Shown one piece after another: positions 28,601-36,222 of a DNA stretch of 64,000 nt. Below the pieces are notes generated by a model. That model searched no databases, had not been told where the DNA came from, and saw only the letters and a program-made list of their open reading frames with translations. Made by a program: the position numbers and the translations under genes. Position 1 is the stretch's first letter. Each line of letters opens with the position of its first letter. The stretch spans positions 17,398,542 to 17,462,541 of the forward strand of contig NC_060238.1 of NCBI RefSeq assembly GCF_021155775.2, given 5' to 3'. This DNA is from Neodiprion pinetum (taxonomy: Eukaryota; Arthropoda; Insecta; Hymenoptera; Diprionidae).

Positions 28601-31600
28601 AAAGATATTTTACTCTAGGCGCCCCTGGTAAAAATAATTTCTACGCTATTCTACAAAAATATAGAATTATAGTAAGTTGTAGACAATGGTTATTTTTTTT
28701 GTATTTCATTTATAGAAAACCACGAAATATTGCTATTGAAAAATCAAATCAATAAAATTAAATTAAACTCCACAAATTCCCATAAGAGTACAAAATACTA
28801 TGAAAAATGATGATAGTTGATAATTTTTTATAACAAAAATAAAAAAGTTCACTGGCCATTATAATGAAAATAAAATTTTGCAACCTTTTGGAAAATTGTA
28901 CGAATTCCCATCATAATCTGTTTCATAGAAACTGAAAATTTTTGAAAGTATTAAGGAAATCTGGATCTCGATAATGAAATGATTGTTTTTCATACAATTT
29001 CTGGAAATATATTAATTTCTAAGAATGATTGTTGACAAGATTACGAATATGTACGAGAAAGTATGAAATAGTATTTTTTAACTTATTGCAGACAAGTTAA
29101 GTACCTAGCAGAATTTGGGTTTATGTTTAAAGACTCTTCTAATCTTTTGTGTATGATCTAGATGGATTTAGGGACGCTATCGTGCATTTTTGAACTCACC
29201 TTGTCTCAATAGGCGAGTCTTATCAAAAAATTGACATTTATTATATCTCTAAAACAGGAATTCTACGATACAAATTATATGCATTTCAACATTACATATA
29301 TGAAAAACGGTCGCGAAAATGCAATTCATTCTACAATTACCTATAAAAAGTCTCTAAAAAAAGCCACATTCAAATACTAGAGGTGTGTTCCAAATTTCCA
29401 TAAAGATCGTAGGGATTTTTGTAGAAAATCATAGGAATTTTTTTTATCAGGGATGAAAAGTAGGATCAAGAATCATCGTCGGAATGTAGTTTTTTATTAT
29501 ATTCAGAAGCAAAATTTACTCATACGTATTCTGCAATCCAAATGTGTTATACTTACTTACCTCACGGTATTCGAACTTCTACAGAGACTTACAAGTTTCT
29601 AATCAAAAGTCTGATTATACAGACATACTATTTCCCTTTCTGTATGTGAACATATACTGGTCCTGTCCATGGGTGCAAAAATCAGTGAACCGACCGTTGC
29701 TGACAGTGCTGCGAAGGTGATTGTGTCTCAACATGCTATGCTTCTCCTCTCAAGTTTTTGTCGCACTAGAGTAATTTTCCCTGCGTAACACTCTGGTGGC
29801 GTTTCACGTTTCCTCTTTGTATGTTTGGTATGTTTACAATAGGTGAAGGTACAGATAATAATTTAGCCTCCGTCCCCACGTTCCATTTCCAAATTTTATT
29901 CTGTGACTCAACGGAACATTTGAACATGGAAAATTGCAAAGTACAGACTTTGCATTACCTATATGTATTGTATATTACATGCACAATATATATATATATG
30001 TATATGTTGCTCACTGACATCTGTGCATTACGGTATAATATAAGGAAGTTTTAAGATTATTTCAAATTGTTTAATCATCTCCTTGAATGTTTCGAACAGC
30101 TGAAATTACCAAATCCTCATTGTATTAAGGAACTATTTCATCAAATTTCGTTATGTACGTGTATATATAACTTTACTAATCATGGCAGCATTGTTGAATG
30201 TATAATACGATATCTAACTAATATGAGTGTCGGGACGTCATGTATTCTTGTTATTACATTCTGTGTTTATAACATTCGAATTTATGTTTTCAGGTATATA
30301 TTATGGTCGTGCTTATCACGCTGTGAGAAATGTATGAATTTCAAACTAAAGCCTATTTCAATAACATTTGCTTTCACAACTTTTACCTTCGATTTTCCAC
30401 TGTCCAGAATTTTCATCTGATCTTGTAACGGGTTTTCAAGAGAATGAGTCTTAAGAGCATGTAGCAGTCTTACCCTTACCGACCGAGCGAACTCACCCTT
30501 TTTCTTCCTATATTGAATAAACAAACAAACGGAAAGGGTTTCGAATTTCAAATTTCAACGATACATCGCTCTTTCGTAGCAGGATTCAGGAAAGCTAGTC
30601 ATATCTCGAAAATTGTCCCAAAACATGTGTAATTTTTTGAAACACGTCACTATTCACACATTTGCCGATTGAAAAGGAGGGGTCAAAAAGTGCATAGCTG
30701 AGATACTTTGCGCAATTCCGGAAAGAATAATGTGTAAAATGAGCCATCGTGAGACTGTTTTCATTCAATATTAAGATCGCTAGATGAGAACCAGGCATTA
30801 CAATAATTTCGTAAATAAAAAATACTCCTACGATATGCTGGGCGCACGGCCGAGCGTTCCTTGGTTGAAACGTTCCTTGGTTTTACGAAATTATTGTAAT
30901 TCTTAGTTCTCGTCTAGCGACCTCAATATTGCATGAAAACAGTCTCACGATGGCTCATTTTACTTCTAATTTTTTCCTCAATTGCGCAAAGTATCACAGC
31001 TATGCACTTTTTGGCCCCTGAATTGCGGAGAATGTGGGAATAGTAACGTATGAAAAAAACCACAAATTTTATTGACGATATTCGAATTATGAGTAACTTT
31101 CTTGAATTCCGCTGCGGAAGATCGATGCACCGCTGAAATTGGAACCGTTTCCGTTCATTTGTTTATTTAATATAGGAAGAAAAATGGTGAGTTTACTCAG
31201 TCGGTAAAGGTAGGACTGCTACATACTCTTAAGTAGGTTCAAAAATATTGGTTACAATAAAACCAGAGAACAAATTTTTTTCATTTCTCGACCTACAAAA
31301 TAGCATCATTTTTTTTTTGCTGAAAATTTTACCAACCACAGCTCTCCCTGTTCTACCACAGCCTATTAGCAGATTGAGGTTGTTCTCTTGTTGAACAAAG
31401 TATATGCATGTATTTAAGGGAGTATATATTAGGGTGGTCCTTAAAAAGGTCATTTTTAAATCGGCTCCAAAGAATTCTCTTATTTTTTCAGATTTTTATC
31501 TCAATTCTAACTCGTACCTGCAAGAGGGTGGATTTTCCCAGTTAACCCCTTCCAGAGGCACATTGAATCTACTGAACGGAAAATCCCAAAAGTCACTTGA

Positions 31601-33395
31601 CGTTGTCGCATTGGATCCACCACTTTGAATTTTGTGTTTTCAAGTTCAGATTTATAATCAGCAACCTCGAAAACTTCCCGCACACTGAGTGTTATCGAAA
31701 TCAAATGACTTTTTCGCTTTTTGTCCGCCGTAATGGATCCACCATTTTGAATTGTCAAATTTTTAGTTCAGATTTGTAATCAGCGACCCAAGAAACCCTT
31801 CATACCAAATTTTATTGAAACCCGTTTGGTGGATTTAATGTGCCCCTGAAGGGGTTAAACGGGGAAATCCATCCTCTTATGGGCATGGGTTAGAGTTGAA
31901 ATGAAAATCTGAACCCCAATTAAATTGAATAACTGTTTGTCAAGATAAAAATTCCCAAAACATACCCAGTTTTACATGTATCTTCTTCCAAATATTTTTC
32001 GAAGAATTAGAATAGTAGATATTCATTTTCAAAGATCATCTCACACGGGAAATTATTGTTTTCTTGTCAAGTGGAACATTTTTTCAATCTCATGGTACAA
32101 GGCCCTATAACTTTGAATTAGTTCTTATGGGTGAGCTGACAGCAAAAATTCTTAGCGTCATTGATATTGCGATACCTTGGTGAACTGAAGTTCCCCCTAT
32201 TTACTAACGCTTAGTCTTGAACATGTAACAATGTAACATGTATGTACAGAGATGTTAATAAAAAAACAGGTAGCAATAGATAAGTAGCGATCATGTATGT
32301 GCTTCACAATTCATCAAACAAGTAGCAGTTTGTTGACAACATGATCATGTAGTAACAAATCGATACTCATTAAGAAAGATATATGTCACTCGTAATAAGT
32401 ATTCTACAATTTTCTATTTTTATAGGTTTGCTTAATTAACCGACCTCTATAACCAGCTATACCGCATATAACAACTTTGACAGCTAATTAATCTGTTATT
32501 AATTAAATAAATTTTAATAAATGCTACAAATATTTTATACTCAGCCCTAAAAATTCTATTCGTAAAAACAAAAAATAGTACCTTTCAGCTACATTATGAA
32601 TCTAGCTATTCATTCTACAATGATATCTTATTTCAGAATTGCAAAACGAAGGTTTCAGTAAAGATATATGCCGTAGTATGGTTGCCATGCTGGATACAGA
32701 TCGTTCCGGTAAACTAGGATTTGAAGAGTTCAAATCACTTTGGAATGACATTAGAAATTGGAGGGTGAGTATAGGTGCTTTCTAATCGATCGATCATAAT
32801 TTGCCAAGCTCATTTATACATATAACTCATGATGAATGTTACCAAATTCTTCTCTTCAGGCTGTATTCAGATTATACGATAGAGATGGTTCTGGATACTT
32901 GAGCGCGTTCGAGCTTAGACAAGCTTTAAATAGCGCCGGCTATCGCATGAATAATCATATTTTGAACGTACTTGTACATCGTTATGGAACGAAGGATGGA
33001 ATGATCGCATTCGACGACTATATCATGTGCGCTGTACGTCTAAAGACGATGATTGGTGAGTCAAATTGGTAAAACAAAACGAACAAAAAAGATTCACAGA
33101 ATCATGAGACAGCTTCGTGGTCAGTTCAAAACGAGAAATTGTATAATTTTAGACGTGATTTGAAGAGTATACTTAATACAACATAAGGATTGGTACTTTA
33201 ATTAATCTAACAACAATATATTCTTCATTACTAATAACTAACAATCGACACTCGATTCTTTGGTAACAACAAATATTCGTAATATCTCATGATTAACTCA
33301 CGCTTGTAGATATATTCAGAGAACGCGATCCAGATAAGACAAACACTGCTACTTTTACAATGGAAGAATGGGTTGAGAAGACATTGTATTCGTAA
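4478..33395 (+). CDS. Classical calpain (CalpA/CalpB type), complete, 15 exons
   Basis: Calcium-dependent cytosolic cysteine protease that makes limited cuts in cytoskeletal and signalling proteins. Spliced exons: 4478-4639, 12900-12929 (probable), 16524-16700, 18046-18233, 20314-20617, 20685-20866, 21797-22047, 22402-22559, 22657-22874, 22998-23040, 23962-24006, 24243-24372, 32637-32764, 32860-33055, 33310-33395. Phases agree at every junction and give 755 residues, or 765 with the micro-exon. Order: acidic N-terminus (1-54); protease core with catalytic Cys139 in GELGDCWLIAA, His295 in GLIRGHAYSIT and Asn323 in RLRNPWG (numbered without the micro-exon); C2-like domain about 405-545; acidic linker; PEF domain about 585-755 with EF loops DTDRSGKLGFEE and DRDGSGYLSAFE followed by degenerate ones. 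The triad is intact, so an active enzyme is expected. It could be the CalpA or the CalpB orthologue; I cannot decide which. The start is the first ATG after an in-frame TGA at 4436. Confidence 0.95.
4937..5153. mobile_element. MITE with GTTAACGTAACG end, copy 1
   Basis: TGAGGCTGAA and TTCAGCCTCA form perfect 10-bp termini, followed inward by AGTTAACGTAACG. Diverged copies at 11304-11486 and 58622-58841. Confidence 0.6.
5154..7239. other. Calpain intron 1, no feature seen
   Basis: A+T-rich intronic sequence with poly(T) runs and weak AATTAC-type simple sequence near 5160-5350. No exon, RNA gene or clear repeat boundary found. Confidence 0.5.
7240..8513. repeat. Tandem AT-rich arrays bracketed by inverted ends
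   Basis: Inverted ends at 7240-7269 and 8484-8513 (ACAGGTCTGGGCACTCC and reverse complement) with about 150 bp of related flanks. Inside are two arrays of roughly 50-bp units around GTAATTGTAATTGA and AAAATTAC (about 7395-7715 and 8095-8350), separated by a different AT-rich spacer. Confidence 0.65.
8514..9939. other. Calpain intron 1, no feature seen
   Basis: A+T-rich intronic sequence without a supported gene or clear repeat. Confidence 0.45.
9940..10852. mobile_element. Long-TIR non-autonomous transposon with 4-bp duplication
   Basis: Near-identical inverted arms of about 275 bp (9940-10215 and 10579-10852) beginning CACGGTGAGTCTTAA, separated by about 360 bp. ACAC precedes the left end and follows the right end, fitting a 4-bp target duplication. 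CAC termini with a 4-bp duplication recall the Chapaev group (CMC superfamily). No transposase. Few mismatches suggest recent activity. Confidence 0.75.
11304..11486. mobile_element. MITE with GTTAACGTAACG end, copy 2
   Basis: GGGGCTGAAATTAGTAACG with GTTAACGTAACGAAACAT on the left; the right end ACCAACTTCATCCTCAT mirrors it. Diverged relative of 4937-5153. Confidence 0.6.
12370..12755. repeat. Dispersed repeat, related to 56320-56620
   Basis: Both begin with GGTTACTG and share a block reading TTTTCATTTT, GTTC(C/T)GAG(T/C) and CAGAAAAT(T/C)TAGTA at matching spacing. Short minus-strand frames in both encode a similar LIF(I/V)F-SEL- piece, a side effect of shared DNA. Confidence 0.45.
12900..12929 (+). 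CDS. Probable calpain micro-exon (10 or 9 codons)
   Basis: Thirty nucleotides between a long pyrimidine tract ending CTTTTCCAG and a consensus GTGAGT donor. They read QKVKTHGSRT in phase 0, matching both neighbours, so inclusion adds ten residues (or nine if the second AG of CAGCAG is used) between IKV and LGERGSG without a frameshift. Support is from splice sites and phase only; no homology is claimed. Confidence 0.5.
13050..13169. mobile_element. TTAA-flanked MITE, 120 bp
   Basis: TTAAGATCATGGAGTAGTCC at the left and the mirrored CTACGTGATCTTAA at the right, with TTAA on both edges. Same family as 30451-31232 and the fragment at 23751. The TTAA target suggests piggyBac-type mobilisation. 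Confidence 0.7.
13500..13690. repeat. TTTTAATTACAAATTAC simple-sequence tract
   Basis: Several imperfect repeats of TTTTAATTACAAATTAC-like words after ATTGGGCACATT, similar to the arrays in 7240-8513. Confidence 0.45.
14472..14503 (+). promoter_or_regulatory. TATA box and initiator of the nested ORF
   Basis: TATATAAATA at 14472 and an arthropod-like initiator (ACAGTG, A at 14500) are 28 bases apart, the spacing expected of an RNA polymerase II core promoter. The first ATG downstream is at 14566, leaving a 5' leader of about 66 nt. Confidence 0.5.
14566..15009 (+). CDS. Nested single-exon ORF, 147 codons, unknown function
   Basis: I do not recognise this protein. It lies in calpain intron 1 on the same strand, has its own TAG stop and no good donor before it, so it is unlikely to be an alternative calpain N-terminus. 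It is basic and rich in Asn, Thr, Tyr, Lys and Ser, with no signal peptide or membrane segment. Short recurring pieces such as TTYRQSASGNIRPT, TYDDKPRTTHGNYIGKPYY and the C-terminus FINFWPAF stand out. The length is well above chance for this base composition, and a well-spaced TATA and initiator precede it, supporting a real gene. It could be a tissue-restricted structural protein, but that is speculation. A fold-back element begins about 90 bases after the stop. Confidence 0.45.
   Translation: MNQRTYTSNCGNYRLKNYLQHGTADLKINSIYKSNNNYPKLDSAPTYVSAITIKGPQITDTNKKYSWQKSPTINRQYNRTISDEVNHNTSAPSCTTYRQSASGNIRPTHITYDDKPRTTHGNYIGKPYYNVGKNYTDKRFINFWPAF
15095..15656. repeat. Fold-back element, 560 bp, arms about 200 bp
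   Basis: AGGTTAATGATAAAAAATAT and CCATAGATGTTAACATTTCA on the left are mirrored near 15590-15650; inner parts (CAACAGCCAAAAACAAAAA) match as well. It lies just downstream of the nested ORF. Confidence 0.7.
16524..16700 (+). CDS. Calpain exon: start of protease core
   Basis: 59 codons, phase 0 at both ends. It carries the conserved lead-in LGERGSGIRAQGTVQDF, the block LFEDPEFPAQDDSIYF and RPDRYIEWKRP, typical of the start of calpain domain PC1. Acceptor TTCATAG, donor GTAAGG. Confidence 0.95.
16865..17288. repeat. Palindromic element, about 420 bp
   Basis: GAGTCTGGGTTCTAGATGTC at 16879 is mirrored by GACATCTAGAACCCAGACTC ending 17270, and the match continues to a centre near 17080. It sits in the intron after the exon that opens the protease core. 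Confidence 0.8.
17289..17662. repeat. Second fold-back element, adjoining
   Basis: TCCATCCATTGGGT near 17338 is mirrored by ACCCAATGGATGA near 17590, and GGTGTTTCTTCGG by a diverged counterpart near 17640. Arms of about 90 bp. Confidence 0.55.
18046..18233 (+). CDS. Calpain exon with catalytic cysteine
   Basis: Contains QQGELGDCWLIAAVANL; the Cys is the nucleophile. Continues into LFFQIVPEDQ and YAGIFHF. Acceptor TTTTCAG, donor GTATAA; ends two bases into a codon completed as Arg by the next exon. Confidence 0.97.
18421..19560. repeat. Diverged inverted repeat, about 1.1 kb
   Basis: The left arm (AAGTTGGCAGTCCAAATT, GAGTTCTGGA, CACCCCATTTCGG) is mirrored at 19345-19560 (GAAATGGGGT, TCCAGAACTC, AATTTGGATTGCCAACTT). 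Older than 9940-10852 judging by mismatches. Confidence 0.7.
20314..20617 (+). CDS. Calpain exon: PC1-PC2 core
   Basis: Encodes [38 protein letters not shown] and GGTTCEAMEDFTGGVTE, among the most conserved calpain blocks. Acceptor CACTTAG, donor GTAATG, ending in phase 0 after GCSLE. Confidence 0.97.
20685..20866 (+). CDS. Calpain exon with catalytic His and Asn
   Basis: Carries His in GLIRGHAYSIT and Asn in LRLRNPWGNEAEWNGPWSD, completing the protease triad. Only a 67-bp intron separates it from the previous exon. Donor GTGAGT. Confidence 0.97.
21486..21511. repeat. (TAGA)n microsatellite
   Basis: About 6.5 uninterrupted TAGA units in a calpain intron. Confidence 0.9.
21797..22047 (+). 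CDS. Calpain exon: end of PC2 and entry to C2-like domain
   Basis: Reads SPEWRFIPDHEKEELGL through DGEFWMSLQDFKHHFTRLE and WVRGVTAGGCRNFL. Donor GTACCT splits the Glu codon of the FLETFW motif. Reading on into the intron meets a TAA at 22089, so retention would truncate the protein before the C2-like domain. Confidence 0.95.
22402..22559 (+). CDS. Calpain exon: C2-like domain, first part
   Basis: Encodes TFWHNPQYRITL, an acidic YPDEDDDKC loop and VIVALMQKNRRAQRQMG, then LTIGFAMYR. The acidic loop lies where calpain domain III carries its calcium- or phospholipid-responsive patch. Donor GTAAGT. Confidence 0.95.
22657..22874 (+). CDS. Calpain exon: C2-like domain, second part
   Basis: Encodes NASVARSPSFINLREVSCRF, LPPGVYCIVPSTFDPHEEG and FLLRVFSENQNNME, the conserved end of domain III. 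Acceptor TTTTTTTCAG, donor GTGAGT. Confidence 0.96.
22998..23040 (+). CDS. Calpain exon: acidic linker
   Basis: 43 nt completing a Glu codon and encoding ENDEQIGIGEVDDR. Phase 0 at its 3' end with donor GTATGT. Acidic linkers of this kind join the C2-like and PEF domains. Confidence 0.85.
23751..23820. mobile_element. Half copy of the TTAA MITE family
   Basis: TTAAAGTCATGGAGTACTCC then CTACCTTTACTGACCGAGTA, as in the left arms of 13050-13169 and 30451-31232. No matching right arm, so truncated. Confidence 0.55.
23962..24006 (+). CDS. Calpain 45-nt cassette exon (likely optional)
   Basis: 15 codons (VNNHGKERPEGQEDT) between a TTGGCTTTTAG acceptor and a GTAAGT donor, phase 0 on both sides, so it can be included or skipped without a frameshift. 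Hydrophilic linker-like composition. The call rests on splice sites and phase. Confidence 0.65.
24243..24372 (+). CDS. Calpain exon: start of PEF domain
   Basis: Encodes VRDQPEPDRNEEKVREFF and the first PEF helix-loop-helix DDMEVDWMELKEILDFAM. The exon begins GTAAGAG directly after TTTTTCCTTCAG, so its first bases resemble a 5' splice site. Donor GTTTGT. It is followed by an intron of about 8.3 kb. Confidence 0.92.
26224..26315. mobile_element. TTAA-flanked MITE, 92 bp
   Basis: TTAATCCTTTGCAGTCGC and GCGACCGCTGAGGGTTAA are imperfect inverted ends carrying TTAA. Downstream an open frame (to 26502) includes EKTIHRGNLKSFDDLFQSYC, of unknown origin. Confidence 0.6.
30451..31232. mobile_element. 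TTAA-flanked fold-back element, 782 bp
   Basis: TTAAGAGCATGTAGCAGTCT and the mirrored CTGCTACATACTCTTAA define arms of about 370 bp, sharing AGTGCATAGCTG-GATACTTTG and AAATGAGCCATCGTGAGACT. Long relative of 13050-13169. Confidence 0.8.
31430..31912. repeat. TAGGGTGGTCC fold-back family, copy 1
   Basis: Starts TAGGGTGGTCCTTAAAAAGG. The arms mirror around about 31700 (CTCTAAC-C, GAGG-TGGATTT, TTAACCCCTTC). The right end is cut short. Same family at 47998-48992 and 63863-64000. Confidence 0.7.
32637..32764 (+). CDS. Calpain exon: PEF EF-hand with DTDRSGKLGFEE
   Basis: Encodes NEGFSKDICRSMVAMLDTD and a full EF loop (D-x-D-x-S-x-K-x-x-x-x-E), then FKSLWNDIRNWR. Acceptor ATTTCAG, donor GTGAGT. 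Confidence 0.95.
32860..33055 (+). CDS. Calpain exon: further PEF EF-hands
   Basis: Encodes AVFRLYDRDGSGYLSAFEL, a full EF loop, then a degenerate one (YGTKDGMIAFDDYI) that ends CAVRLKTMIG. Acceptor CTCTTCAG, donor GTGAGT. Confidence 0.95.
33310..33395 (+). CDS. Calpain terminal exon
   Basis: Encodes DIFRERDPDKTNTATFTMEEW to LYS and TAA at 33393-33395. The last EF-hand is the dimerisation-type hand of PEF proteins. Acceptor CGCTTGTAG. Confidence 0.95.
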
Positions 33396-34196
33396 TCAAT
33401 AACAAAAAAGAGGCAAACCAAAAGCACAAACTCAGGAACAAATTATCGACCAGATGTTGGTCAACGTGAAACTTTGAAGTACTACATTTTTCAAATCCTG
33501 GAAGCTAAATACAATTGAAGCTCTCATTTCTTCAAAACTCCAAACTCCTTTTTTCGTACCTGTTAAGCTTTATTGATCATCTCTTTCATTGTAACTAATA
33601 ACTCACTATCGCTAAATATTCGTTTGTAAGCTTATGCGTTTCAGATTTACTCTATCAATTCATAAATGTACAGATAATTTTTAAAGTACATGTGTATCCA
33701 TTTGTGTTACGTCAATTCAAGTGTTCAAGCTAACTGGGCTTACCAACTTAATATTTAGAGTCAGTTTTATCGAGAGAACATTATTAATATTTTACTCACA
33801 TCTTCACTTTCGGGGCATAATCATTTTTCATCCAATTCATCAATTATTGCATGATAAACTCCTATGTGTGTAAAGGGAAAACATCAAAGTTTGTAGAAGT
33901 TGGTTCAATTTGCAGGAGAAACAATGATGTCAAACAGAAACAGGTTTAATTTATGTTGGCTGTATACAGGGATCCTGATACCTTAAAGAGGTTGATTGGC
34001 GAAAAATTACGACTTGTTATTAATTTCATCACGACATAGTCATACATTGAGTAATTATGAAATCATTATACAAATTACAAAAATCAGAAAATCGTAATTA
34101 CTCGAATTATGAAAAAAAAGTTAAACACTGAAGCTTTGTTTCTAATCGCTTTAAAATGGTTAAAAATCTAGTAGATTTGTTCAAATATAATAATTC

Positions 34197-34202
34197 AATA
34201 AA
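34197..34202 (+). terminator. Candidate calpain poly(A) signal
   Basis: AATAAA about 800 bases past the calpain stop. A second AATAAA cluster lies near 35070. Which is used cannot be told from sequence. Confidence 0.35.
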
Positions 34203-35937
34203 TACTCAATTTGCTAGTATCTTGTAATGAAATTAATAAAAAGTATCCATTTTGGCCAACCCACCTCTTCAAATAAGGCATAGGCAGCAGGACCAGAATA
34301 GCTATCTAAATTATGATTAGCGAGTTGGTTTCATGGTGCAAAGTATATAGTTGATGTTTATAACTAGCTTTTATATATAAAAAAATGTACAAAAATATGG
34401 TCAGTGAGTGAGTGGGATTCGGATTAACAAAATACAATTTTCAAATCCCACTCGTATGCTGCATGTCTACAAAATGGCAATTACTTTGTGGCACTAAAAA
34501 AGCCTTTTTTAACCTCATTCCGCATGTCTGTCTTATTCAAAAGTCAGTATGCTAAATTCAAATCGCGTATATAATATATACAACCAGTACTATTTGTTTT
34601 CTACCCATGGATGCCTAGAATACATATATACATGCTCAACCATATACCATGTTGTTGCACTCTCGAGTATTCCTGTTAGCTCTCGCCAAAAAATGCCTTA
34701 AGGTAGCTCGAGCATCGAAACGTCGCGAACCAGATCCCTATTATGCTTGAATGCATATTGTTCATTAAGCTTTTTACTTCCAATATCAGATGAAGACTGA
34801 GACATGGTTGATAAAGGTAATCTCAATAGCCGGAAGAGCATTTGAAATATACTTGATTTAAGCAACGTAATAAATTGCAATTCGTACAGAACTGAACCAT
34901 GGATTAGTTTTAATTGGATACCGGGAGTGGAAGGCACCAATAAACGCTACTGTGTCTAATATGTAGCATCAGAATGATATTTTCTTTAAAATATACAGTA
35001 TATTTACATATATAGTTTTTAATTTATGATAAATATTTATATTACATAGAGTTGTTTTTAAGTATTGGAGATAATAAATAAATGTCATCACATTGATAAT
35101 ATTTACATTTGAAAAAATGACAGAAGAAAAGTACTAGCATTACATACCTCGATAAAAATCATCATAATACAGGTGATAGAAACCGATTGTGAGATGCAAG
35201 GGTTGTTTGCCTCATGCATTAGAAGAAACAGTCAAGTTCTAGATTTTGAGTAAATTTGTATGCTGTATGCTTCAAAAAATTAGATCTTTCCGCGAAATGT
35301 TTTTCGGAATTCTTAATATTTTATCAACTGTTTTCATTTATTTCCTTTTCTTTTTTTTTTATAATAAATCGGAACTCAACAGATCACACTGAAAATCTGA
35401 AAGTTGAAGCTCTATACATTTACGTGAATTTAATCACGAAGGTTCATAAGTTAGTTATCTGTCCTTGAGGTTTACAGATATGCAAAACTGCAAAAACATC
35501 ATGCCGAACAACCCATTCACTCAAACCATACACGTAGATAAATATTTCAACTTACTTATTTTTATATTCCTTAGGAAACTTGTGTATTCTTCTTATACTT
35601 ATTAAATTTACGCACCGTGCACCAATCCACTAAAGAGTCCCATTTATTTTTACATAAATTCCTATCTTTTCCTCAACAGTTTTTGGTTGGCTATAATTAA
35701 TGTTCCTAATTTTCTTCCCATCCTGTAATTTCATATTTCATCAAATTTCCTAAAATTATCCTATTTTGTATTCAAAACGTTGCAAGACTCTAAGGGGGTA
35801 CAGGAAATTTTTAAGTTCACTTATCACTTACAGAACTTTTTAATATGCAGCATCAGTAGAAATAAGTAAGCGGATTCAGTTCGAGTATTGATCACGACAA
35901 CAAAAAATAAATCAACTCGGTTTACACAAAGTACCAA

Positions 35938-35943
35938 TTTATT
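35938..35943 (-). terminator. DHX35: Candidate DHX35 poly(A) signal
   Basis: AATAAA on the minus strand about 150 bases after the DHX35 stop, giving a short 3' UTR. Confidence 0.5.
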
Positions 35944-36095
35944 AGTTGCCAAAATTCATATCTATTTTTTCTATCTAATGAAAGTCATTGATGGAAAAAT
36001 TGAAACTTCTCTCATGGTTTTAGTGGTTGAAAATTCTTCCATTGTTTATGATGTATTTTAAAACAGCGATCCATTCATTTTCATCCATTGGGGGG

Positions 36096-36222
36096 CTAGA
36101 AGGGATCAATGGCACGTCTTTGGTAGAAATGAGGTGCTAGTTCTTCCAGCCATTCTGGTTTTACAACTGTCAACTCTCGCATGTACGTTTTGCTGGTGTG
36201 CAAAATTTCGCAAAAGATGAGC
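36096..36222 (-). CDS. DHX35: DHX35 terminal exon
   Basis: Encodes LIFCEILHTSKTYMRELTVV, KPEWLEELAPHFYQRRAIDP, F and TAG at 36098-36096 (read on minus). Acceptor AATTCCAG. Confidence 0.95.

Larger units (their letters stand above)
24373..32636. other. 8.3-kb calpain intron
   Basis: Separates the first PEF helix from the rest of the domain. It holds a short TTAA MITE (26224), a shared short repeat near 26430-26580, a GC-richer patch at 28360-28560 ending in AATAAA, and two fold-back elements (30451, 31430). No other coding exon is needed: the calpain reading phase continues across it. Confidence 0.8.
33396..36095. other. Convergent intergenic region
   Basis: Space between the calpain and DHX35 stop codons, with 3' UTRs and poly(A) signals of both genes. 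No further gene seen. Confidence 0.7.

Noticed and set aside
29821..30420. Two plus frames of 77 and 117 codons in the 8.3-kb intron
   Set aside because: Tyr/Ile/Cys-rich A+T noise with no motif, splice context or promoter; overlapped by a minus frame of similar quality.
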